A stretch of 5,182 bases of DNA from Planctomycetaceae bacterium (GTDB lineage: Bacteria > Planctomycetota > Planctomycetia > Pirellulales > Pirellulaceae), in contig PKCQ01000297.1 in assembly GCA_002862265.1 (NCBI GenBank), forward strand, positions 1-5,182, written 5' to 3'. The translations under genes were made by a program, and so were the position numbers. Shown here piece by piece: positions 1 through 5,182 of this stretch. Position 1 is the first letter of the stretch. Each line of letters starts with the position of its first letter. The notes beneath the pieces are model-generated. The model worked only from the letters and a program-made list of their open reading frames with translations, was not told where the DNA came from and made no database searches.

Positions 1-4
1 GCCC

Positions 5-226
5 CAAGAACCACAGGAATCCGGACGCTTGCCATCCGGGAATCCTGGCTCCTGACATCCAGGACCCCGGACCCCTGACAACCAGGAATCCGGGCTTCTG
101 ACGTCCAGGTGTTCACCTGACATCGGCTCCAGATTCCTGACATCCAGGAATCTGGATGCCTCACCCACGGAAATTCAAACTCCTGGCACGCAGGAGTCCG
201 GACTGGGCGAATCCAGATTCGGGCAA
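5..226. repeat. Degenerate 23-nt tandem repeat array with palindromic core
   Basis: About ten copies of a unit resembling CCTGACATCCAGGAATCC plus about five further bases (often GG-rich, then CT). Unit starts, read by eye, are near 5, 28, 51, 74, 97, 116, 136, 159, 182 and 204, so spacing is 23 nt in most copies and 19 to 22 nt in three. The core is close to the palindrome CCAGGA-W-TCCTGG. Some copies are perfect dyads: CATCCAG/CTGGATG at 141-158 with a 4-nt loop, AGTCCGGACT at 195-204, and CGAATC/GATTCG at 208-221. The period is not a multiple of three and the copies differ by point changes and small indels, so this is not a coding repeat. There are no unique spacers, so it is not CRISPR. 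The array may continue to the left of the window. It lies downstream of the minus-strand gene that ends at 262. Function unknown; it could be a protein-binding array, a structured transcript end, or a selfish tandem repeat. Confidence 0.8.
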
Positions 227-261
227 ATCTCACCTCTCCCACGTGCCCGCGCGCTTACAGC

Positions 262-1194
262 TCACACACCAAACACTGCATGATACACTTGAATTGCATA
301 AGAATAAGCCCTCTTTCCCAATCGAAGTTGAGGTGGCCAACCAAAGTGCTTGAAGTTGTGAGGAGCTTGCACAACAAGTTCTGCAACTGGGGCTCCGTCC
401 TCGGCTTCGCTTACTTTCGTAATCAAGATGTCGCGTCTTGCAAGCTTCACAAAGTACAAGTCGTCGACAGCGTCCTGGGTTGCGACCGGGTGCCCGAGGT
501 TGCCTTCGAAGTAATAAACGGTAACTGGCTTACCCGACTTTGCCTCAGCTGTTTTTAGCACAAACGTTTGCGTTGGACCACCTGGAAACGTGTAGCCAAT
601 CCATTTTCGGCTGTAACCAATTCCGCCACCATCAACACCTTGTAGAGCAGGAACTGGATAAGTATTCCATACTCCGGTTGGATCAGAGGTGGCGGAAACC
701 GAGATATTGACTGGCTTCTTCTTCTCCTTGTCCCAAGGATTCCATAAGTCGAAACCAAAAACTTGGTTGTGGGCATCGTAAAAGAGCTTCGGATCGATCC
801 CACCGTTGAAGCAGCGCTGCGATACGCCTTGTACGAACTCGCCAGTTTTTGTGTAGATGATCAATCCGTTATTGGTCGCGTGCAGAATGTGATTGCCGCC
901 AATCGCGATTTGGGGGTCCACTTGTCGATTGCCATCATCAGATCCATCAAAGATCAGCACGCCATTTTCAGTGCGAGGATTTCCGCCCTGCTTTCGTTCG
1001 CCGCACGTTCCGTTCTTATTGAAAGATTCATTTTGGATTGGTTGGATAAGTTCTGTTCGAGCTGGACGTAACTCCTGGGCTTCAGCGACCGTCCTCGTTA
1101 CTAGCGTCGCAACGAGAGCGAGCAAAAGTCCGGCACCCGGCCACGAAAAAGCATTTGAGAGTTGGTGCAGCTTATTTGGGAGCGACTGAATCAT
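262..1194 (-). CDS. Secreted uncharacterised beta-rich protein, possibly C-terminally truncated
   Basis: 310 residues starting at the ATG at 1194. The N-terminus is a Sec signal peptide: hydrophobic core about residues 20-32, likely cleavage after AEA at residue 39. The mature part has repeated short motifs ending in Gly, Asp and aromatic residues: DPQIAIGGNHILHATN (93-108), DPKLFYD (134-140), NISVSATSDPTGVWNTYPVP (163-182) and GIGYSRKWIGYTFPGG (191-206). From memory these resemble secreted planctomycete and Bacteroidetes proteins of unknown function thought to form beta-propeller-like folds, where a 'DP.IAVG.NH' motif is followed by 'SVS.TSDPTG.W'. No catalytic residues can be assigned. Such proteins are usually longer. 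Here the family-like sequence seems to stop around WPPQ (286-289), and the last 20 or so residues look unrelated. Neither other minus-strand frame restores a convincing continuation, so a 3' deletion or rearrangement is more likely than a single frameshift. No clear ribosome binding site precedes the start. The gene is transcribed away from the esterase-sulfatase pair. Confidence 0.75.
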   Translation of the reverse strand: MIQSLPNKLHQLSNAFSWPGAGLLLALVATLVTRTVAEAQELRPARTELIQPIQNESFNKNGTCGERKQGGNPRTENGVLIFDGSDDGNRQVDPQIAIGGNHILHATNNGLIIYTKTGEFVQGVSQRCFNGGIDPKLFYDAHNQVFGFDLWNPWDKEKKKPVNISVSATSDPTGVWNTYPVPALQGVDGGGIGYSRKWIGYTFPGGPTQTFVLKTAEAKSGKPVTVYYFEGNLGHPVATQDAVDDLYFVKLARRDILITKVSEAEDGAPVAELVVQAPHNFKHFGWPPQLRLGKRAYSYAIQVYHAVFGV

Positions 1195-1995
1195 GATGCA
1201 TACTGAAGAGAGTAATCTGGTTAGGGTCGAGTTGACACCTTAGCAGTTCCTCACAATCCATCAAGGAGCATATTGACCACATAAGATCCTGAGGCCGCTA
1301 TTTCATTCTGTTGATCGTGTTGTGGCTGCGTTGAACGCCGGTCGCGGATCAGCCGCCACACCGAAAGTTCTTCAGCATCATTCTCTGATCGTAACACTCC
1401 GGCGCCCCACTCCGAAGCGTTCCCAGTTGATCTCAAATTCGGCTAACACACCCTCTATCGCACCTTGTCAGACTGGGCCTCGAAGTTGGTGGACTGCCAC
1501 TATGCAAGCTCTAGCTGTCGCGCATTCGAAGGCACTACGATGTGACGTTTCAGATCGGAGTTATCAGTTTCTGAGCGGACGGAGCTAGCCGCGGGTCGGC
1601 GTTTTCTTTGTCTCATCCCAAAGCTGAAGGGTAACGTTCTCATAAAGATTTGATAGCAAGATTGGCTCTGCTCGGATTATCAACCTCATCCTGTTGGCTT
1701 GGCAGTAGAAAGACGATCGCACAAATGCACATAAGCGTTCCTGGGGCGAATAAACCTCTATTGCCTTTGTTGACTCCTTCGGAATTCCATCCCTTGGCTC
1801 CGCAATCCCGATCATGCACGCTGCTATATGCTCATACATTCCACTCGTCTCGGCCGCTTAATGCGCTCGTTGATTCTGCTGGCCTCAGCGTTTTCGGTTG
1901 CAGCCTTATTGGCAAGTAGTCACACGAGCAAGAAATTTCGCCCGCGTCTGCAAACCTAGGCGGTACCGATTGGCTGCGTCCTCGTCGCCAGCTTC
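1195..1995. other. Gene-poor intergenic stretch, nothing convincing
   Basis: Eight hundred bases with only short open frames of 60 to 90 codons on both strands. Most begin with GTG or TTG; none has a recognisable motif or a good ribosome binding site. It should contain the promoter of the minus-strand gene at 1194, but I see no strong -35/-10 pair there: TTGATG and TAAGGT about 16 nt apart on the minus strand are only a weak match. The region may hold decayed coding sequence, but I could not identify any parent gene. Confidence 0.5.
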
Positions 1996-2030
1996 TCCAC
2001 CTTTGCCTAGCGCTTGAGAGCAAAGGTGGA
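1996..2030. repeat. Perfect 11-bp hairpin
   Basis: TCCACCTTTGC (1996-2006) and GCAAAGGTGGA (2020-2030) are perfect inverted copies around a 13-nt loop. A third copy of the outer five bases, TCCAC (2032-2036), follows at once and could pair with GTGGA of the right arm in a smaller alternative hairpin. There is no T-run after the stem on either strand, so it is not a standard intrinsic terminator. It is the first of three hairpins in 165 nt upstream of the esterase gene. Confidence 0.75.
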
Positions 2031-2064
2031 CTCCACTAACCAAGGCGAAAGTAGTGAAACCGAA

Positions 2065-2139
2065 ATAGTCTGACCGAAAAGGCAATATGGCGTGCTACTT
2101 GCGGATTCGGTCGAAGCCATTGAAACAAGGTCAGACTAT
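2065..2139. repeat. Long hairpin with 11-bp perfect outer stem; candidate structured RNA
   Basis: ATAGTCTGACC (2065-2075) and GGTCAGACTAT (2129-2139) are perfect inverted copies. Inside them a second stem is possible: CAATATGGC (2083-2091, with a 2-nt bulge) pairs with GCCATTG (2116-2122). The two stems are separated by small purine-rich internal loops. The inner loop is about 24 nt. A competing pairing exists: GACCGAA (2072-2078) is also a perfect partner of TTCGGTC (2106-2112), so the left arm could switch. No direct repeat flanks the element, which argues against a miniature transposon. It may be part of a non-coding RNA or of a long esterase leader transcribed from an upstream promoter; the clear -10 box lies downstream of it. 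Confidence 0.65.
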
Positions 2140-2140
2140 G

Positions 2141-2158
2141 TTGCTCGGCTAAGAGCAA
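2141..2158. repeat. Short 6-bp hairpin next to the long hairpin
   Basis: TTGCTC (2141-2146) and GAGCAA (2153-2158) pair perfectly around the 6-nt loop GGCTAA, starting two bases after the long hairpin ends. Only AATT-type bases without a T-run follow, so terminator activity is doubtful. A 6-bp stem alone is weak evidence; it gains interest from its position directly against the longer structure. Confidence 0.5.
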
Positions 2159-2177
2159 TTCTGTCCGCTGAATCGGC

Positions 2178-2197
2178 TATAATCGCATTTAGAATGC
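2178..2197 (+). promoter_or_regulatory. Candidate promoter -10 box with dyad at the start site
   Basis: TATAAT at 2178-2183 is a perfect match to the sigma-70 -10 consensus, 70 nt upstream of the esterase ATG. The -35 region (about 2155-2160, GCAATT) is poor, which may mean activator dependence or a chance match. Just downstream, GCATT-TAG-AATGC (2185-2197) is a perfect short dyad over the expected transcription start near 2190, a typical place for a repressor operator. A longer inverted pair, CTGAATC (2168-2174) and GATTCAG (2226-2232), brackets the same region. Confidence 0.45.
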
Positions 2198-2252
2198 TTG
2201 CAATCTAGACCGCTCCAGCTGCATTGATTCAGAGTTATCGAAGTGAGTTGTC

Positions 2253-3194
2253 ATGTTTCAATCTTTCTCAAAGCGATGCTTTTCTTCGTTGGCGATGCTT
2301 TGTACTTTCTTTCCGGCTGTCGCTCAAACGGATGAGCCGACGGTGGAGATGAAGCTGTGGCCAAAGACTCCACCAGGAATCATCACGGCTGAAGGACCTG
2401 AGAGAGATACTTCTGGTCCCAAGGGGCGGATGGTACAGGGGAGGCCGGTCATTCGTTTGGGCGATGTTTCCGAACCGATGCTAACCGTTTATTCCCCACC
2501 AGCAGAGAAGAACACGGGTGCAGCTGTCGTCGTCTGTCCAGGCGGTGGTTATCAAATCCTGGCCTACGATCTCGAAGGCACCGAGGTCTGCGAGTGGTTG
2601 AACTCAATCGGCGTCACAGGCGTGCTGTTGAAGTATCGCGTGCCGCGACCAAAGAGACCGAAGCCGGCCAAGGGCCAACGTCAAGCTCCACCGCTCGGCC
2701 CTTTGATGGATGCTCAGCGAGCATTGTCGCTAGTTCGCGCTAATGCAAAAGAATGGAATATCAATCCAGAACGCATTGGTGTACTTGGATTCTCGGCTGG
2801 TGGAAATCTGGCTGCTCGTCTGTCAACAAACTACACGAAGCGAACCTACGACGCGATCGATGATGCAGACGAGGTGAGATGTCGCCCTGATTTCTCCGTC
2901 TTGATTTACCCCGCTTATTTCTATCGACCGCAGGATGAATTGCTTTCGCCGGACTTGCCGGTCGACGAGAAGACGCCGCCTTCGTTCTTGGTGATGAGCT
3001 GGGATGACGGTGTTGGGCCAGAGAATATTCTCCGTATGGGTATCGCCTTGAAACGCAATAAAGTCCCAGCCGAAGTGCACCTATATCCCGCTGGTGGCCA
3101 CGGCTACGGTCTTCGCCCTAGCGAACACGAGGTCACGACCTGGCCAGCCAGATGCGCCGCTTGGATGAAAGCCAATGGTTGGCTAGAAAAATAA
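2253..3194 (+). CDS. Secreted alpha/beta-hydrolase esterase (acetyl-xylan-esterase/lipase-like)
   Basis: 313 residues, a normal length for exported members of this family. A Sec signal peptide covers residues 1-24 (cleavage AVA/QT). The alpha/beta-hydrolase domain spans about residues 70-310. CPGGGY (95-100) is the oxyanion-hole region that corresponds to HGGG in related lipases. GFSAGG (179-184) is the nucleophile elbow with Ser181. SWDDGV (249-254) supplies the acid, most likely Asp252, and GGHGYG (281-286) supplies His283, so the triad is complete. Between strand and helix sits a basic proline-rich loop (about 131-149, PRPKRPKPAKG...), which looks slightly expanded. The family hydrolyses carboxylic esters, often acetyl or aromatic groups on plant or algal polysaccharides; the actual substrate is not readable. 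The ATG at 2253 is chosen because it gives the full signal peptide; a weak purine stretch GAAGTGAG lies 5 to 12 nt upstream. A sulfatase gene follows after 47 nt on the same strand, probably in one operon. An alternative function as a general peptidase-like hydrolase is less likely. Confidence 0.88.
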   Translation: MFQSFSKRCFSSLAMLCTFFPAVAQTDEPTVEMKLWPKTPPGIITAEGPERDTSGPKGRMVQGRPVIRLGDVSEPMLTVYSPPAEKNTGAAVVVCPGGGYQILAYDLEGTEVCEWLNSIGVTGVLLKYRVPRPKRPKPAKGQRQAPPLGPLMDAQRALSLVRANAKEWNINPERIGVLGFSAGGNLAARLSTNYTKRTYDAIDDADEVRCRPDFSVLIYPAYFYRPQDELLSPDLPVDEKTPPSFLVMSWDDGVGPENILRMGIALKRNKVPAEVHLYPAGGHGYGLRPSEHEVTTWPARCAAWMKANGWLEK

Positions 3195-3241
3195 TTATTG
3201 TCTCTTGGCCTTGTTGTTCACTCCGAAACTCTCGATTCGCT

Positions 3242-4765
3242 ATGCTAAGTATTGTTACCTCTCCTCGCCCTAGCCAATCTATCCTCGTGCTCTGCTGGCT
3301 GCACCTCTCATCCTTGCTGTTCATACAAGCTGCGTCTGCTTTTGAACGCCCCAATATCGTCTTTCTCTTTGCAGACGATCAGGCGACTTACTCAATGGGC
3401 TGTTACGGAACGCCCGGAGCCAAAACACCGAACCTAGATCAGTTGGCTCGTGAAGGCATGGTATTCGATCGCCACTACGATACGACGGCGATCTGCATGG
3501 CCAGTCGAGTCAACGTGATGACGGGGCTCTACGAGTACAAGGCCGGTTGCAACTTCGATAGCGGCAACTTGCTCGACTCACATTGGCAGAACAGCTATCC
3601 GATCCAGTTACGGAAAGCAGGATATCAAACCGCCTTCGCTGGCAAATTTGGCTTCACCATATGCGAGAAGCCTAATGGCAAAGGCAAGTTGCCTGAGTCC
3701 GACTTCGATAGCTGGGGAGGCGGGCCAGGGCAGACTTCGTATCAGACATCGAAGAACGCTTCTATGCGCAAGTATGCGAAGGAGTATCCGCATTCAACCT
3801 TATCTTATGGTGCATTCGGTCGGGATTTCATCAAAGACGCCGCCAAGAAAGACGCGCCATTTTGCCTTTCCATTTCATTCAAAGCGCCCCATCATCCAGT
3901 CCAACCGGATCCCAAATTTGACGATGTTTACAAGGGCGCCAAGTTCGTGAAACCAGCCAACTATGGCCGCGAACATGGTGAGCATTTTTCAAACCAAAGT
4001 CGTCAGGGCCGTCAGTATGAACGATTTCATTCGTGGAATTATGCTGACAAGTACGACGAAACAATGGCCTTGTACTACCAACAGATCTACGCCATCGATG
4101 TCGCGACCGGCATGATTCGCAAGGCAATTAAAGAGGCTGGAGTCAGCAAAAATACGGTTGTCATCTACAGCTCAGACAACGGTTTCCTCAATGGCTCGCA
4201 CGGCTACGGTTCGAAAGTGCTTCCATACGAAGAAGCTACACGTGTGCCGCTCATCGTCTTTGATCCTCGGCATTCGAGTTCTGGAAAACAGCTACGCTGT
4301 GCTGCACTCACTGGCAATGTCGACATCGGTGCGACGATTTTTGACTTGGCAGAACTTGAGATGCCCGAGTCCATGGATGGTCGCAGCCTGATGAGACTCC
4401 TCGATGATCCTCAGAACGTAATTCATGACTACTTGCCGCTTGTCAATGTCTGGGGGCCAAACAAGGTGCATAGTTTTGCCGTCGTCACCAAACAAGGAAA
4501 GTATGTTTACTGGCCCTATGCAGGAGAAGGATTTGCAGAGACTGAGGAAGCCTACGACATGAAGAATGACAACTTAGAATTACATAACATGCTTGGCAAG
4601 CCGGAGTACCAGGCGCAGGTCGACGCTTTGAAGCGGACTTACTCCAAGGCTCTCAAACACTGGAAGAACGAAGGAGTGGATTATCACGGCTACAGTCGAT
4701 TTGTCACCATCTTTGATCCCGGCAAACCGTGGAGTGAAAAAGAACGGCTCTATCGCAATAAGTAG
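3242..4765 (+). CDS. Secreted formylglycine-dependent sulfatase (S1 family)
   Basis: 507 residues from the ATG at 3242. This start gives a Sec signal peptide (hydrophobic core about residues 14-28, cleavage ASA/FERPN after residue 33). An in-frame ATG at 3152 would overlap the esterase by 43 nt and bury the signal peptide behind 30 extra residues. The mature protein begins RPNIVFLFADDQ with metal ligands Asp45 and Asp46. CMASR (85-89) is the sulfatase signature whose Cys85 must be oxidised to formylglycine by a maturation enzyme that is not in this window. Other sites are Lys135 (AGKFGF), His217/His218 (APHHP), Asp312-Asn313 (SSDNGF) and Lys325 (SKVLPYEE). The C-terminal subdomain ends with the usual 'YDMKNDNLELHNM' stretch (about 438-450). 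Many S1 sulfatases have Lys-x-His at the first lysine; here it is Lys135-Phe-Gly137. The enzyme should cleave sulfate esters from a carbohydrate in the periplasm or outside. Planctomycetes carry many paralogues, so the substrate cannot be named. No clear ribosome binding site; translation may be coupled to the esterase. Confidence 0.92.
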   Translation: MLSIVTSPRPSQSILVLCWLHLSSLLFIQAASAFERPNIVFLFADDQATYSMGCYGTPGAKTPNLDQLAREGMVFDRHYDTTAICMASRVNVMTGLYEYKAGCNFDSGNLLDSHWQNSYPIQLRKAGYQTAFAGKFGFTICEKPNGKGKLPESDFDSWGGGPGQTSYQTSKNASMRKYAKEYPHSTLSYGAFGRDFIKDAAKKDAPFCLSISFKAPHHPVQPDPKFDDVYKGAKFVKPANYGREHGEHFSNQSRQGRQYERFHSWNYADKYDETMALYYQQIYAIDVATGMIRKAIKEAGVSKNTVVIYSSDNGFLNGSHGYGSKVLPYEEATRVPLIVFDPRHSSSGKQLRCAALTGNVDIGATIFDLAELEMPESMDGRSLMRLLDDPQNVIHDYLPLVNVWGPNKVHSFAVVTKQGKYVYWPYAGEGFAETEEAYDMKNDNLELHNMLGKPEYQAQVDALKRTYSKALKHWKNEGVDYHGYSRFVTIFDPGKPWSEKERLYRNK

Positions 4766-4769
4766 TGAC

Positions 4770-4832
4770 TGCTCGGGGAAATCTCAAAATCGGTACGAGT
4801 CACCCCACTGATAGTGAAGAGTATCCCGAGCA
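4770..4832 (+). repeat. 8-bp inverted repeat after the sulfatase gene
   Basis: TGCTCGGG (4770-4777) and CCCGAGCA (4825-4832) are perfect inverted copies, with a small inner hairpin CACT-GAT-AGTG (4806-4816). The left arm begins five bases after the sulfatase stop and the right arm ends one base before the ATG at 4834. In RNA it could limit transcript decay or mask the start of the small downstream ORF. The loop is long (47 nt), so stability is uncertain. Confidence 0.4.
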
Positions 4833-4833
4833 A

Positions 4834-4974
4834 ATGAGGGTCTACCGACTCTCGTTTCTGGCAAAGGCGGTTGTTATCGCTGTCCCATTGGTAGAGATCA
4901 TTGCTGTGCTATCTATGATCATTCCGTTCATTGCAGGTATGCCCAGCGGACTTGTGTGGCATATTCGCGGTTGA
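4834..4974 (+). CDS. Possible small single-span membrane protein
   Basis: 46 residues from the ATG at 4834: a short basic N-terminus (MRVYRLSFLAK), a hydrophobic stretch of about 25 residues (about 11-35, AVVIAVPLVEIIAVLSMI followed by IPFIAGM) and a short tail ending WHIRG. This reads as one membrane span. A GTG at 4765 that overlaps the sulfatase stop would add 23 polar residues without recognisable features. No ribosome binding site precedes the ATG, and the right arm of an inverted repeat ends one base before it. The stop codon lies inside the next hairpin, so the C-terminus is shared with an RNA structure. I do not recognise a family. It may be a real small protein co-transcribed with the sulfatase, or a chance open frame. 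Confidence 0.3.
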   Translation: MRVYRLSFLAKAVVIAVPLVEIIAVLSMIIPFIAGMPSGLVWHIRG

Positions 4975-4999
4975 GGATGGGTTCCCATCCTCAATCGTG
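4966..4999 (+). terminator. Strong hairpin, likely transcription end, no T-run
   Basis: TTGAGGATGG (4971-4980) and CCATCCTCAA (4985-4994) pair perfectly around a GTTC loop. The stem can extend outward by C-G, G-C and G-U pairs to about 4966/4999. It sits 200 nt after the sulfatase stop, at the right place to end the esterase-sulfatase transcript. There is no T-run after it, so it may be a Rho-assisted or bidirectional terminator, or a dispersed palindromic repeat. Its left arm includes the stop codon of the small ORF ending at 4974. Confidence 0.55.
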
Positions 5000-5073
5000 G
5001 CCGATCCATCAACTTGTTCCGAGAACCCATTCGAGCCTCCCAAGCATGCGGATTTGCCCAAGGAAAAGTCTCA

Positions 5074-5182
5074 ATGATTTCCGACACCCCCGAAATCTGG
5101 AAAGGTGCCGGCGGGAGAAGACACTATCCACGTGTTTTCTACCATGGCTGCGATCGTTGCTTGTTTCATTGCCGCAATCGTA
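5074..5182 (+). CDS. Possible start of a gene running off the window
   Basis: An ATG at 5074 opens a frame of 36 codons with no stop before the window end. AGGA at 5061-5064 lies nine bases upstream, one of the better ribosome binding sites in the window. The peptide begins MISDTPEIWKGAGG and is rich in His, Arg and Cys later (HGCDRCLFHCRNR). A competing frame starts at the ATG at 5144 (MAAIVACFIAAIV) and looks like the beginning of a hydrophobic signal or membrane segment. The two overlap in different frames, so at most one is real; the available sequence does not decide. Confidence 0.22.
   Translation, partial: MISDTPEIWKGAGGRRHYPRVFYHGCDRCLFHCRNR

Noticed and set aside
5..226. CRISPR array
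   Set aside because: Units abut directly, there are no unique spacers of constant length, and the copies are too divergent.
156..353. 65-codon plus-strand frame across the repeat array
   Set aside because: It covers degenerate 23-nt repeats whose period is not a multiple of three and runs antisense into the end of the minus-strand gene; no protein-like motif.
1232..1257. TTGACA at 1232 as a plus-strand -35 box
   Set aside because: No reasonable -10 box at 16 to 18 nt and no gene close downstream on that strand.
1251..1436. 61-codon minus-strand frame with TTG start
   Set aside because: Rare start codon, no ribosome binding site, no recognisable motif.
1585..1839. 84-codon minus-strand frame with ATG start
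   Set aside because: Composition is fairly protein-like, but there is no recognisable motif or clear ribosome binding site; left uncalled, although it is the best of the intergenic frames.
1650..1919. 89-codon plus-strand frame with a lipoprotein-like start (hydrophobic stretch then Cys)
   Set aside because: TTG start, poor lipobox, and low-information sequence after it.
2065..2139. Miniature inverted-repeat transposable element
   Set aside because: No target-site duplication: the bases flanking the two 11-bp arms do not match.
4842..5087. 81-codon minus-strand frame with GTG start
   Set aside because: It is antisense to the hairpin and to the small membrane ORF, lacks a ribosome binding site and has no recognisable domain.

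Overview
The window looks like a stretch of a marine planctomycete chromosome (Pirellulales / Rhodopirellula-like). This is an inference from gene content: an exported sulfatase of the formylglycine type next to an exported alpha/beta-hydrolase esterase, a secreted uncharacterised beta-rich protein, Sec signal peptides on all three main proteins, mid-range GC, wide gene spacing and mostly weak or absent Shine-Dalgarno sites. No rRNA, tRNA, transposase or CRISPR array is visible.

Layout. Positions 5-226 hold about ten degenerate copies of a 23-nt unit whose core is an imperfect palindrome. A minus-strand gene (262-1194) follows; it encodes a secreted protein of 310 residues that seems to lose its family-like sequence about 20 residues before its stop, so it may be truncated on the side facing the array. 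Positions 1195-2252 form a gene-poor stretch of about 1 kb. Its first 800 bases hold nothing convincing. Its last 260 bases hold three consecutive hairpins (1996-2030, 2065-2139, 2141-2158), a perfect TATAAT box (2178-2183) and a small dyad just downstream of it (2185-2197).

Two plus-strand genes follow and probably form an operon: a secreted esterase/lipase-like alpha/beta hydrolase (2253-3194) and, 47 nt later, a secreted sulfatase (best start 3242, stop 4765). Together they fit removal of ester-linked substituents (acyl groups and sulfates) from a polysaccharide or other carbohydrate outside the cytoplasm. The natural substrate cannot be read from the sequence. The sulfatase has most of the expected active-site residues but glycine where many S1 sulfatases have a histidine (lysine-x-histidine).

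After the sulfatase there is an 8-bp inverted repeat (4770-4832), a possible 46-residue single-span membrane protein (4834-4974) and a strong hairpin (4966-4999) that overlaps the last codons of that small ORF and probably ends the transcription unit. The last 180 bases contain only a possible start of a gene that runs off the window.

The most unusual parts are the palindromic 23-nt array beside an apparently clipped gene, and the hairpin cluster upstream of the esterase, in which one arm can pair with either of two partners. No complete new multi-gene system is visible.
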